Assembly (NCBI RefSeq): GCF_026274175.1 | Contig: NZ_JAPHNL010000101.1 | Span: 1-64,000, forward strand | Reading direction: 5' to 3' | DNA: 64,000 nt | DNA from: Streptomyces beihaiensis | Lineage (GTDB): Bacteria; Actinomycetota; Actinomycetes; Streptomycetales; Streptomycetaceae | Shown: positions 27,395-35,739 of the stretch, in pieces | Layout: every line of letters begins with the position of its first letter | Numbering within the stretch: position 1 is the stretch's first letter | Program-made: the position numbers and the translations under genes | Notes under the pieces: model-generated | The model's database searches: none | What the model was told of the DNA's origin: nothing | The model's input: only the letters and a program-made list of their open reading frames with translations

Positions 27395-28609
27395 TCAGAC
27401 CGCCGCGCTGCGCGCCTTCTCCTTCGCGCGGGTCAGGAGGTCGGCGAGGCGGTCGGTGACCAGCTCCGGGTGCTCCAGCATCACCAGGTGCCCGGCGTCG
27501 GGCACGAGGACGAACTCGGCGTCGGGCAGCCGCTCGGCGATCACCTCGCTGTGCTCGCTGGGCGTCACCAGGTCCTGTTCCCCGGCCAGGACGAGCGTCG
27601 GCAGCCCGGCGAAACGGGCGAGCGCGGCCGTCTTGTCGTGCTCCTGGAACGCCGGGTAGAAGTCGGCGACCACGTCGATCGGCGTGCCCTCGATCATCCG
27701 CTCGGCGAACCGGGCGATCGCCGGGTCGACGTCCCGCGTCGCGAAGGAGTACCGCTTGACGATCCCCGCGAACAGGTCCGCGGTGGCCCTGCGCCCCTTC
27801 TCGATCAGGTCGGCGCGCCGCCCCATCGCTTTCAGCACGCCGGGCAGGACGCGCCGGATCGCGTTCACCCCGGCCGCCGGGAGGCCGTAGTTGACCTCGC
27901 CGAGGTTGCCGGGCGACGTGCCGACGAGCGCGACGCCGACGACGCGGTCCCGGATCAGCTCCGGGTACTGGTCGGCGAGGGCCATCACCGTCATGCCGCC
28001 CATGGAGTGCCCCACGAGGACGACCGGGCCGTCGGGCGCCGCCGCGTCGATGACCGCTTTGAGGTCGCGGCCGAGCCGGTCGATGGTGACCGGCCTGCCC
28101 TCGCCGCCCGCCCCGGGGTCCTGTTCCACGCCGCGCGCCGAACGCCCGTGGCCGCGCTGGTCCCAGTGGACGCAGCGCACGACGCCGCGCAGGGCCGCGC
28201 GCTGGAAGTGCCAGGAGTCCTGGGTGAGGCAGTAGCCGTGGCTGAAGACGACCGTGACCGGCAGCGGCGTCCTGCGTCCGAACAGGCGGCGGCGCCGCGG
28301 GGTGCTGCCGCCCTCGGGCTCGACCTCGTCGACCTCGTAGTACAGCTGTGTGCCGTCGTCCGCGCGGGCCGTGCCGGGGGTGCCGCGCAGCGTGCCGTAC
28401 GGGCCCGACGCGTCGAGGGCGAGGCGGGCCTTGCGGCGCATGCCGCGCCCCACGGTGAGCCGCTCGATCGCGACACCGGCGGCCGCGCCCGCGGCGACGA
28501 CGCCGATCGCGGCGCCCGCGACACCGGCCCCCCGCCGCCAGGTACCGGCGGCTGCCTGTCCGGCCGCGTCGGCGACGGCTGCCGCCGCCTGTGCGCTGGT
28601 CTCGCTCAC
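27395..28609 (-). CDS. Alpha/beta hydrolase with N-terminal membrane segment
   Basis: A 404-residue protein. An Ala/Gly-rich hydrophobic stretch (about 28-47) probably anchors it. The alpha/beta hydrolase domain follows, with the oxyanion stretch VVFSHGYCLTQDSW, the nucleophile elbow VGHSMGGM, an acid in AGEQDLVTPS and the catalytic His in VPDAGHLVMLEHPE. The substrate is unknown. GTG 28609 follows AGGAG with six-base spacing. It lies downstream of alr on the same strand and may be in one transcript alr-hydrolase-tsaE. Confidence 0.88.
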   Translation of the reverse strand: MSETSAQAAAAVADAAGQAAAGTWRRGAGVAGAAIGVVAAGAAAGVAIERLTVGRGMRRKARLALDASGPYGTLRGTPGTARADDGTQLYYEVDEVEPEGGSTPRRRRLFGRRTPLPVTVVFSHGYCLTQDSWHFQRAALRGVVRCVHWDQRGHGRSARGVEQDPGAGGEGRPVTIDRLGRDLKAVIDAAAPDGPVVLVGHSMGGMTVMALADQYPELIRDRVVGVALVGTSPGNLGEVNYGLPAAGVNAIRRVLPGVLKAMGRRADLIEKGRRATADLFAGIVKRYSFATRDVDPAIARFAERMIEGTPIDVVADFYPAFQEHDKTAALARFAGLPTLVLAGEQDLVTPSEHSEVIAERLPDAEFVLVPDAGHLVMLEHPELVTDRLADLLTRAKEKARSAAV

Positions 28610-28714
28610 GTGCCGCTCCTTCGCCGTTCCTGCCCTGTCCCGCGTTCCCCACCGTTCTCTTCACGGTCCCGTGTCGGCCGCCCCGCCGCACCACGGAACC
28701 ACGGGCTCGTACCG

Positions 28715-29872
28715 CTACGCCCCGGAGCCCTCGCCCACATAGACGCGCGGGACCCGCGCACCGATCCGGGTGACGATCTCGTACGCGATGGTGCCCGACG
28801 CCACGGCCCAGTCCTCGGCCGTCGGCTCCCCGCCGTCGCCGGGCCCGAACAGGATCGCCTCGTCGCCCGCCACGGGCTCGTCCCCGCCCAGGTCGACGAC
28901 GAACTGGTCCATCGCGACGCGGCCCGCGACCGTCCGCCGCTTGCCACCGATCAGGACAGGTCCCGTGCCGGACGCGTGGCGCGGGACGCCGTCCGCGTAA
29001 CCGAGCGGGACGAGGCCCAGCGTCGTGTCGCCCGGCGTGACGTAATGATGCCCGTAGCTGACGCCGAGGCCGCCGGGTGCGTGTTTCACCAGAGCGAGCG
29101 ACGCCTTGAGCGACATGACCGGGCGGAGGCCGAAGTCGGCGGGCGTGCCGACTTCGGGGCTCGGCGAGATCCCGTACATCGCGATGCCGGGCCTGACCAG
29201 GTCGAAGTGGGTCTCGGGGAGGGTGAGCGTGCCCGGCGAGTTGGCGATGTGCCGCACCTCCGGAGTGACACCCTCCTTCTCCGCGTACGCCACCATCTCG
29301 CGGAAGGACTCCAGCTGGGCGGCGATCGACGGGTGGCCCGGCTCGTCGGCGCACGCGAAGTGCGACCACAGGCCGGTGACCGTGACGAGACCGGCGGCCT
29401 GCGCGGCGAGCGACGCGCGGACCAGCTCGGGCCAGTCCGCGGGCAGGCAGCCGTTGCGCCCGAGCCCCGTGTCGGCCTTGAGCTGGATACGGGCGGCTCG
29501 GCCCGACTCGCGTGCCGCGCTCGTCACTTCGCGCAGCGCCCACATACCACTCACCGACATGTCGAGGTCGGCCTCGATGCCCTCGCGCCAGGGCCCGCCA
29601 GGCACCCACAGCCAGGACAGGATCCGGCCGGGAAGCCCGGCGGCGCGCAGTGCGAGCGCCTCCTCGGCGGTGGCCGTGCCCAGCCACTCCGCCCCCGCCT
29701 CCTTCGCGGCGCGGGCCACCGGCAGCATGCCGTGCCCATACGCGTCGGCCTTCACCACGGCCATGAACGCCGCCGTGGGCGCGTGGGCGCGCAGGGACCG
29801 CACATTGGCCTTCAGTGCGGCCAGGTCGACCTCGGCGCGGGCGCGGAGCGGGGCAGTCACGTTCTCGTTCAT
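28715..29872 (-). CDS. alr: Alanine racemase
   Basis: A 385-residue PLP enzyme that interconverts L- and D-alanine for peptidoglycan. The PLP lysine lies in FMAVVKADAYGHG (residues 36-48), the substrate-binding RNG motif is LGRNGC, and the second catalytic base tyrosine lies in SYGHHYVTPGDTTLGLVPLGYADG. Length is typical. The gene starts 145 bases upstream of the divergent TetR gene. Confidence 0.97.
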   Translation of the reverse strand: MNENVTAPLRARAEVDLAALKANVRSLRAHAPTAAFMAVVKADAYGHGMLPVARAAKEAGAEWLGTATAEEALALRAAGLPGRILSWLWVPGGPWREGIEADLDMSVSGMWALREVTSAARESGRAARIQLKADTGLGRNGCLPADWPELVRASLAAQAAGLVTVTGLWSHFACADEPGHPSIAAQLESFREMVAYAEKEGVTPEVRHIANSPGTLTLPETHFDLVRPGIAMYGISPSPEVGTPADFGLRPVMSLKASLALVKHAPGGLGVSYGHHYVTPGDTTLGLVPLGYADGVPRHASGTGPVLIGGKRRTVAGRVAMDQFVVDLGGDEPVAGDEAILFGPGDGGEPTAEDWAVASGTIAYEIVTRIGARVPRVYVGEGSGA

Positions 29873-29946
29873 CGTGCGCCCAGTCTCTCAGAGCCCTGTG
29901 ACCGTCCCTGGAACGGCGGCGGCCCGCCGGTGGGGCCCGAAACCTG

Positions 29947-29976
29947 TTGATCGGCCAGCCAGAACCTAGGTACCGT
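29947..29976 (+). promoter_or_regulatory. Putative promoter of the TetR gene
   Basis: TTGATC (29947-29952), 18 bases, then TACCGT (29971-29976). The spacer contains CCTAGG, which is repeated downstream in the operator-like sequence. Confidence 0.5.
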
Positions 29977-30000
29977 AAGAAAAAACCTAAGCTTCCTAGG
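29965..30000. promoter_or_regulatory. Putative TetR operator region
   Basis: CCTAGG at 29965-29970 and again at 29995-30000, with CCTAAG at 29986, gives CCTA-N7-TAGG as an imperfect palindrome. The first copy is in the promoter spacer and the second lies downstream of the -10, positions suited to autorepression by the TetR protein encoded 18 bases further on. Confidence 0.55.
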
Positions 30001-30017
30001 AAACGAGTGGAGGCAAG

Positions 30018-30596
30018 ATGGTCAGAGCCGGTCTGACCACGGACCGCGTGGTGGCGGCCGCCGCCGATCTCGCGGACACCGTGGGCTTCGACCACATCAC
30101 CGTCGCGGCGCTGGCCCGCGGCTTCGGAGTCAAGGACGCGAGCCTGTACGGACACGTCAAGAGCCTCGCCGACCTGCGCACGCGCGTGGCGATCCGCTCC
30201 GGCCTCGACCTCGGCGACCGGATCGCGGACGCGCTGGCGGGCCGTTCGGGTCGCGAGGCGCTGATCGCGTTCGCGCACGCCTACCGCGACTTCGCGCTCG
30301 CCCACCCGGGCCGGTACGCGGCGACCCAGCTGGAGCTCGCCCCGTCCGCGTACGACGAGCATCCGGCGCTGCGCCGCAACCTCACCTGCACGTACGCGCT
30401 GCTTCGGGGCTACGGCCTGGCGGAACCCGCCCTGACCGACGCGGGCCGCCTGCTGCGCAGCACGTTCCACGGTTTCGTCACGCTCGAACTCGCGGGCGGC
30501 TTCCGGCACGAGCGGGATGTCGCCGCGACATGGACGAGCGCGCTCGACGCCCTCCACATCGCCCTGACCAACTGGCCGAAGGGACACGACAGTTGA
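30018..30596 (+). CDS. TetR-family regulator (WHG-domain type)
   Basis: A 192-residue regulator with an N-terminal HTH (RVVAAAADLADTVGFDHITVAALARGFGVKDASLYGHV) and a C-terminal WHG-type ligand domain (RLLRSTFHGFVTLELAGGF). GGAGG lies six bases before ATG 30018. The gene overlaps the following hydrolase gene by four bases, so the two are coexpressed, and the CCTAGG/CCTAAG sequences in front suggest autoregulation. Confidence 0.92.
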   Translation: MVRAGLTTDRVVAAAADLADTVGFDHITVAALARGFGVKDASLYGHVKSLADLRTRVAIRSGLDLGDRIADALAGRSGREALIAFAHAYRDFALAHPGRYAATQLELAPSAYDEHPALRRNLTCTYALLRGYGLAEPALTDAGRLLRSTFHGFVTLELAGGFRHERDVAATWTSALDALHIALTNWPKGHDS

Positions 30597-31432
30597 CTCC
30601 CCGACCCGGCACGCTCACGCCCCCCGGCGCGACCTTGTACTACGAGACCCGGGGCCACGGCCCCGCCCTGCTCCTGCTCCCCGGCGCGGGCGGCGACGCG
30701 GCCGTCCTCGACCCGCTCGCCGACGCGCTGGCCGACACGTACACGGTGATCACGCACGACCCGCGCGGCTATTCGCGCTCGGCCCTGGACGGCCCGCACA
30801 CCGAGCAGCGGGTGCCGGTGCACGCGGACGACGCGCTGCGGCTGCTCGACGCGGTCTCCCCCGGCGAACCGGCGTACGTGGCGGGCTCGTCGAGCGGGGC
30901 CATCGTCGCGCTCGACCTGCTGGCCCGGCACCCCGAACGGCTCCGCCGCGTGGTGGCGCACGAGCCGCCGTCATGGAGCGTGCTGCCGGACGCGCGCGAG
31001 CAGCTGGCGTTCTTCCAGGAGGTGTACGACGCGTTCACGGCGCGGGGCCTGGACGCCGCGGGCGAGCGGTTCCTGCGCGGGGTGGGCCCGGTGCTGCTGC
31101 CGATGCCGGGGCACGACTCCCCCGTCACGGTACGCCGGCGCGAGTCGCGGGACCGTCTGGCGGCCAACGCCCCGCTGGCGATCCGGTACGAACACCGCAG
31201 CTTCGCCGCGTACACGCCCGACCTCGACGCGCTGGCCCGGTCACGGGACCGTCTGACGCTGGCCGTCGGCAAGGCCACCCGGCCCCACCTCCCCTCCCGC
31301 CCGGCGACGCTCATGGCCGACCGTCTGGGCCTGCCGGTGGCGGATTTCCCGGGCGCGCACAACGGCTGGTCGACCCACCCGCGGGAGACGGCCGACCTGC
31401 TGCGTACCCGCCTCCTGGGAGACACTCGATGA
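30593..31432 (+). CDS. Alpha/beta hydrolase coupled to the TetR regulator
   Basis: The 279-residue hydrolase starts at TTG 30593, which overlaps the TetR stop codon (TTGA) and has AAGGGAC at suitable spacing. The nucleophile elbow is AGSSSGAIV, and a catalytic His lies in GAHNGWSTHP. HDPRGYSRS is the conserved stretch before helix B. Its substrate is probably a small hydrophobic or esterified compound sensed by the TetR protein; this is inference from the pairing. Confidence 0.87.
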   Translation: MTPRPGTLTPPGATLYYETRGHGPALLLLPGAGGDAAVLDPLADALADTYTVITHDPRGYSRSALDGPHTEQRVPVHADDALRLLDAVSPGEPAYVAGSSSGAIVALDLLARHPERLRRVVAHEPPSWSVLPDAREQLAFFQEVYDAFTARGLDAAGERFLRGVGPVLLPMPGHDSPVTVRRRESRDRLAANAPLAIRYEHRSFAAYTPDLDALARSRDRLTLAVGKATRPHLPSRPATLMADRLGLPVADFPGAHNGWSTHPRETADLLRTRLLGDTR

Positions 31433-31433
31433 C

Positions 31434-32885
31434 ATGCGCACTGCTTACGACGTGGAGACGGTCAGGACCGCCGAACGCGCACTGATGGCGCGGCTGCCCG
31501 AGGGAGCGCTGATGCAGCGGGCCGCCGCCGGACTGGCCGCCGCCTGCGCCGACCTGCTCGGCAAGGTGTACGGGTCCCGGATCGCCCTGCTCGTCGGCTC
31601 CGGCGACAACGGCGGCGACGCCCTGTACGCGGGCGCCCGCCTCGCCCGTCGTGGCGCGGGCGTCACGGCGCTGCTCCTCTCGCCGGACCGGGCGCACGCC
31701 TCGGGCCTCGCGGCGCTGCGTTCGGCGGGCGGCACCGTGCTCGGCGCCGAGGCCGACGCGTCCACCGGGATCGTGGGCCGCGCCGACCTGGTCGTCGACG
31801 GCATCGTGGGTATCGGTGGCAAGGGCGGCCTGCGCCCGCGCGCGGCTCAACTGGCCACGGCGGCAGCGGCGTCGGACGGCCTCACGGTCGCCGTGGACCT
31901 GCCCAGCGGGGTGGACGCGGACACCGGCACGGTGCACGGCGAGGCGGTGCGGGCGGACGCGACCGTCACGTTCGGCGCGTACAAGCCGGGCCTGCTCGTC
32001 GACCCGGCCCGCGCGCACGCGGGCGCGCTGCGCCTGATCGACATCGGCCTCGAACTCCCGCCGGGCCGCGCCGAACTGACGGCGTTGCAGCACGACGACG
32101 TGGCGGCACTGCTGCCCGAACCCGCCGGGGAGAGCGACAAGTACCGCCGGGGCGTGGTGGGGGTCGTGGCGGGCTCGGCGCGCTATCCGGGCGCGGCGGT
32201 CCTCGCGGTGGCCGGGGCGCTGCGCGGTGGAGCGGGAGCGGTGCGCTATGTGGGCCCGGCCGCTCAGGCGGTGCTGTCCCGTTTCCCGGAGACGCTGGTG
32301 TCGGCGGGGCCCCCGGCCGGGGCGGGCCGCGTCCAGGCGTGGGTGATCGGTCCGGGCCTGGGCGACGACGCGTCGGGGCTCGCGGACGTGCTCTCGGCCG
32401 ACGTGCCGGTCCTGATCGACGCGGACGGCCTGCGCCTCGCCGACGCGAAGACGGTCCGCGCCCGCACGGCGCCGACGGTGATGACGCCCCACGCCGGTGA
32501 GGCCGCGGCGCTGCTCGGCGTGGAACGCGGGCGAGTCGAGGCCGAACGCCTGGCATCCGTAAGGGAGTTGGCGGAGCGCTATGCCGCGACGGTCCTCCTG
32601 AAGGGCTCGACCACGCTGATCGCTCCGCCGCCGGGGGACGGCGACAGCTCCCCGACCCGCGTGAACCCGACGGGCACCCCGTGGCTGGCCACGGCCGGCA
32701 GCGGCGACGTCCTGTCGGGCCTGACGGGTTCGCTGCTCGCGGCGGGCCTGGCCCCGGCGGACGCGGCGGCGACCGGCGCCTACCTGCACGGCCTCGCGGC
32801 CCGGCACGCGGCCGACGGAGCGCCGGTGTCGGCACAGGACGTGGCGGCGGCGATTCCGGCGGTGTGGCGGGACGTACGGGGCTGA
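31434..32885 (+). CDS. nnrDE: Bifunctional NAD(P)H-hydrate repair enzyme
   Basis: The 483-residue fusion protein repairs hydrated NAD(P)H. The N-terminal epimerase domain (YjeF_N) contains LLVGSGDNGGDALYAGARL and VDLPSGVDADTG. The C-terminal ADP-dependent dehydratase (carbohydrate-kinase-like) contains VIGPGLGDD, VMTPHAGEAAALLG and the catalytic NPTGTPWLATAGSGDVLSG. It starts one base after the hydrolase stop codon. A T-tailed terminator follows at 32896, and the gene converges on acpS. Confidence 0.94.
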   Translation: MRTAYDVETVRTAERALMARLPEGALMQRAAAGLAAACADLLGKVYGSRIALLVGSGDNGGDALYAGARLARRGAGVTALLLSPDRAHASGLAALRSAGGTVLGAEADASTGIVGRADLVVDGIVGIGGKGGLRPRAAQLATAAAASDGLTVAVDLPSGVDADTGTVHGEAVRADATVTFGAYKPGLLVDPARAHAGALRLIDIGLELPPGRAELTALQHDDVAALLPEPAGESDKYRRGVVGVVAGSARYPGAAVLAVAGALRGGAGAVRYVGPAAQAVLSRFPETLVSAGPPAGAGRVQAWVIGPGLGDDASGLADVLSADVPVLIDADGLRLADAKTVRARTAPTVMTPHAGEAAALLGVERGRVEAERLASVRELAERYAATVLLKGSTTLIAPPPGDGDSSPTRVNPTGTPWLATAGSGDVLSGLTGSLLAAGLAPADAAATGAYLHGLAARHAADGAPVSAQDVAAAIPAVWRDVRG

Positions 32886-32895
32886 CCGCGGAAGA

Positions 32896-32929
32896 GTGTC
32901 GCAGTCGTACGTATGACTGCGACACTTTT
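32896..32929 (+). terminator. Rho-independent terminator after nnrDE
   Basis: GTGTCGCAGTC and GACTGCGACAC form an 11-bp stem with an eight-base loop, followed directly by TTTT. It is the clearest canonical terminator in the window. Confidence 0.92.
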
Positions 32930-32959
32930 CTGGGCGGGTACTTGGTGGCCGGGGGCGGC

Positions 32960-33331
32960 TCACCCTTCGGCGACCACCACGGCCGACGCGACCCCCGCGT
33001 CATGGCTCAACGACACGTGGAACCCCTGCACCCCCAGGTCGGCCGCACGGGCGGCGACCGTCCCGGTCACCCTCAGCCTCGGCTGCCCGCTCTCCTCGAC
33101 CCACACCTCGGCGTCGGTCCAGCGGAGGCCGGACGGTGCGCCCAGCGCCTTCGCCACGGCCTCCTTGGCCGCGAACCGGGCGGCGAGCGAGGCCACACCC
33201 CGCCGCTCACCACTGGGCAGCAACAGCTCCGACTCCAGGAACAACCGCTCGGCCATCCCGGGCGTACGCTCCAGCGACGCCCCGAACCGCTCGATCTCGG
33301 CCACGTCGATACCGACCCCGATGATGCTCAT
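32960..33331 (-). CDS. acpS: Holo-[acyl-carrier-protein] synthase
   Basis: This 123-residue phosphopantetheinyl transferase activates ACP for fatty-acid synthesis. The metal Asp lies in [12 protein letters not shown], the Glu/Lys motif in [12 protein letters not shown], and the end [16 protein letters not shown] is typical. ATG 33331 lies seven bases behind a -10-like TAGGGT with no ribosome site, so a leaderless message is likely. Confidence 0.95.
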   Translation of the reverse strand: MSIIGVGIDVAEIERFGASLERTPGMAERLFLESELLLPSGERRGVASLAARFAAKEAVAKALGAPSGLRWTDAEVWVEESGQPRLRVTGTVAARAADLGVQGFHVSLSHDAGVASAVVVAEG

Positions 33332-33338
33332 GCCGAGC

Positions 33339-33344
33339 ACCCTA
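33339..33344 (-). promoter_or_regulatory. Candidate leaderless -10 box of acpS
   Basis: On the minus strand TAGGGT is followed by seven bases and ATG 33331. Confidence 0.45.
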
Positions 33345-33905
33345 CGGGTGCCTCGGTGACTCAGCTCGGACCGGCCTCACCCCCGGCTTCCCCCCGGCCT
33401 CAGCCCCGACCTCAGCCCCGGAGCCCTCCGGACCTCCTCCGGGCCCCACAGGGCGCTCAGGGCCTTCGCTGAACAGGTCCTCCGCGCGCTCGACCGTTCC
33501 GGCCCGGTCGAGCCAGTCGTCGAGCAGGGCGATGTCGGCGCAGGAGGTGATGCGCTCGCGCACGTCGTCGGAGACGGCGAGACCACGCAGTTCCAGGATG
33601 CGAAGCACACCCTTCGCCTCGCCGTCCAGATACGCCTCTTCAAAGACAGCGCCCCTGCCCGGGAAGTAGGTGACGACCGTCTTCTCCAGCTCCCTCCATG
33701 TCTCTCGGGCCGGAGTGTCCTCCAGGCCGGTCTCCAGCAGCTCCGACCAGTACATGGCCGTGTGTTTGCCGAACGACCGCATTCCGCGGGCCGGCAGTTC
33801 CAGTACGGCGGCGATGTCCGCGCTTTCGCTGTGCACGATGGCGCTGAGCGCCGACAGCGCGGGCTGCCGCGCCACCTCCGACTCGTCCGTGATCCTCGCG
33901 CCGGA
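33342..33905 (-). pseudogene. 5'-truncated remnant of a PD-(D/E)XK/Rpn-like hypothetical gene
   Basis: The reading frame from about 33905 to the stop at 33342 starts in mid-protein. It matches the C-terminal half of a common Streptomyces hypothetical family as I recall it: ITDESEVARQPALSALSAIVHS corresponds to ITDPDEARRDLPLAALSAITHA. The tail motif RGLAVSDDVRERITSCADIALLDDWLDRA is likewise conserved. The first 150 or so residues, which hold the nuclease-like core in full-length members, are missing and replaced by the ATPase gene that ends at 33934. A GTG inside the remnant could still give a short product, but I regard the gene as broken. Confidence 0.72.
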
Positions 33906-33933
33906 TTCACTCTTTCGAGATGTGAGCAAACGT

Positions 33934-34341
33934 TCACGCGGCCGCGAGGTCGCACCACACGTACTTGCCCCGGTTCTCGCCGGCGCCCAGCGGATGCCAG
34001 CCCCACCCGTCGGCACAAGCCCGCACCAGTACCAGCCCTCGCCCCGCCTCCGCCCCGGCGTCCCGCCCCGCCGCTCCGGGCGGTTCCGGCGGCTCCGGGT
34101 CCGTGTCCCAGGCCCCGATGCGCAGCACCCCGGCCGACCATCGCACCCGCAGAGCGGCCGGGCCCTTCGTGTGACGTACGGCGTTGCTCACCAGCTCCGT
34201 CGCCAGCAGTTCCGCGACGTCGACCAGGCGGATCAGACCGTGCATGGTCAGGACGAGGCGCAGCACGCGACGGCTGATGGGCACCGCGCGCGGATCGTTC
34301 GGGATGTACAGCGAGTACTCCCACGGTTCGTTTTCGGGCAT
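33934..34341 (-). CDS. RsbW-like ATP-binding protein (HATPase_c)
   Basis: A 135-residue single-domain GHKL ATPase of the type found beside XRE/DUF397 pairs in Streptomyces. The N-box is ELVSNAVRHTKGP, followed by a G1-like IGAWDTDPEPPEPPG and a G2-like GRGLVLVRACADGWGW. Relatives are anti-sigma kinases or stand-alone regulators. GGAG lies seven bases before ATG 34341. It is divergent from the XRE gene. Confidence 0.85.
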   Translation of the reverse strand: MPENEPWEYSLYIPNDPRAVPISRRVLRLVLTMHGLIRLVDVAELLATELVSNAVRHTKGPAALRVRWSAGVLRIGAWDTDPEPPEPPGAAGRDAGAEAGRGLVLVRACADGWGWHPLGAGENRGKYVWCDLAAA

Positions 34342-34485
34342 GCGTCAACTCCAGTTCGGTGACGGGTGTGTCGAGAGTCCGCGAGTGCGCGGGCGGTGGC
34401 ATGCCGCATCCGTCATGGCAGGACGGAGCGGTGCGCTTCCGGTGCCCCGGCGTTCCGCAGTGTGTGCGTCGCGCCACCGAGCGTA

Positions 34486-34503
34486 GGGACTAATTTTGGT
34501 CCC
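34486..34503. promoter_or_regulatory. Inverted repeat in the ATPase-XRE intergenic region
   Basis: GGGAC-N8-GTCCC surrounds an unusually A/T-rich centre (TAATTTTG). TTGGTC with TAACCT 18 bases further on could be the XRE gene promoter, so the repeat would overlap its -35. Confidence 0.45.
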
Positions 34504-34576
34504 GCGCAAGCAGTTCGCGTAACCTGTCCCCCGAACGAGGCTCTGCCGCCCGGCTGTCGGAACCGAGGAGAACGCC

Positions 34577-35428
34577 ATGCCACGCAGGCAGAACGCGAGC
34601 GCACGCCAAGAGCGACTCGGTGCCGAGCTGCGGAAACTGCGCGAGGCAGCCGGACTCAAGGGACGTGAGGCGGCCGCGCTCCTGGGCACGGACTCCGCCC
34701 AGGTGAGCCAGACCGAGGCCGGTCTCGCGGGGCTCAGTGAAGCGCGCCTGCGGCGGATGGCGGTCCAGTACGCCTGCACGGACTCGGAGTTGATCGACGC
34801 CCTGGCGGCCATGGCGACCGACCGGACACGCGGCTGGTGGGAGGCGTACCGCGGCCTGCTCCCCACGGTGTACCTGGACCTCGCCGAACTGGAGCACCAC
34901 GCCACCTACCGGCAGGACATCGAGTTCCTGCACATCCCCGGGCTGCTACAGACGGAGGAATACGCCCGCGCGGTCTTCTCCTACCAGGTTCCCGCCCTGG
35001 CGGACGACGACCTGGAGTTGCGCGCCCGTCACCGGATGGACCGCCGGGTCGTCATCGAGGGCCCCTCCCCCATCCCGTACGAAGCAGTCATTCACGAAGC
35101 GGCCCTGCGCATCCGGGTGGGCGACCGTCCAGCCGCGCGGGCTCAGCTCGACCGAGTCCTGGAACTCTCGGAAGCAGCCAACGTCACCGTGCGCGTCATC
35201 CCCTTCGACCTCGACGGGTTCGCCGGCGCGTGGAGCGCCATGATGTACGCGGGTGGAGCCGTCCCCAAGCTGGACACAGCGGTGCGCGACTCACCACACG
35301 GCACCGCCTTCATCGACTCCGAGGCCCAACTCAGCGCGTTTCGAACGCTTTTCCGTAAAGTGGAGGCCGTGGCGCTCGAACCCGATCGTTCACGTGACTT
35401 CATCCACGGCCTGGCGAAGGAACTGTGA
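34577..35428 (+). CDS. XRE-family regulator with DUF5753 (WhiJ-like)
   Basis: A 283-residue protein with an N-terminal HTH (LGAELRKLREAAGLKGREAAALLGTDSAQVSQTEAG) and a C-terminal DUF5753 domain (FLHIPGLLQTEEYARAVF, RHRMDRR, and TVRVIPFDLDGFAGAWSAM). This is the architecture of WhiJ and its many Streptomyces paralogues, which work with a small DUF397 partner and influence development and antibiotic production. GAGGAG lies six bases before ATG 34577. Its stop codon overlaps the DUF397 start. Confidence 0.92.
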   Translation: MPRRQNASARQERLGAELRKLREAAGLKGREAAALLGTDSAQVSQTEAGLAGLSEARLRRMAVQYACTDSELIDALAAMATDRTRGWWEAYRGLLPTVYLDLAELEHHATYRQDIEFLHIPGLLQTEEYARAVFSYQVPALADDDLELRARHRMDRRVVIEGPSPIPYEAVIHEAALRIRVGDRPAARAQLDRVLELSEAANVTVRVIPFDLDGFAGAWSAMMYAGGAVPKLDTAVRDSPHGTAFIDSEAQLSAFRTLFRKVEAVALEPDRSRDFIHGLAKEL

Positions 35429-35646
35429 GGCACACCGTGACCCCCTCCTACCACTGGCGGAAATCGTCGTACTCCGGCGGCGGCGAGGGCAACAACTGCG
35501 TAGAGATCGCCACCCGCCCCACCCACATAGCCGTCCGCGACTCGAAGAGGCCGACCGAGCGCACTCTGGTGGTCCCGAGCGGAGCCTTCCGCGCCTTCAT
35601 CTCGTCCCTGAAGGACGGCGGCCGCCCCGGGCCCGTCGGCCTCTGA
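35425..35646 (+). CDS. DUF397 protein (WhiJ partner-type)
   Basis: A 73-residue DUF397 protein with the typical WRKSSYSGGGEGNNCVEIA start and VAVRDSK-like stretch (HIAVRDSKRP). Such proteins pair with an adjacent XRE/DUF5753 regulator and may antagonise it. GTG 35425 overlaps the XRE stop (GTGA). A second GTG at 35437, preceded by GAGG, would give 69 residues and is equally plausible. Confidence 0.9.
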   Translation: MRHTVTPSYHWRKSSYSGGGEGNNCVEIATRPTHIAVRDSKRPTERTLVVPSGAFRAFISSLKDGGRPGPVGL

Positions 35647-35727
35647 CGTCCCCACGCGCCACGGCGCACCGCAGGAGCCCGTCACCGGAGTGACACACCC
35701 CACCTGCCACCCCGCCCCGGCAGCCAG

Positions 35728-35733
35728 GACAAT
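35728..35733 (+). promoter_or_regulatory. Candidate leaderless -10 box of coaA
   Basis: GACAAT is followed by six bases and GTG 35740. Confidence 0.4.
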
Positions 35734-35739
35734 GAACGG

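Noticed and set aside
27072-30587. 1171-codon minus-strand open frame, and the 1108-codon plus-strand frame at 26624-29950
   Set aside because: Both run through tsaE, the hydrolase and alr in the wrong frame or strand; protein composition is shadow-like and no motifs are found.
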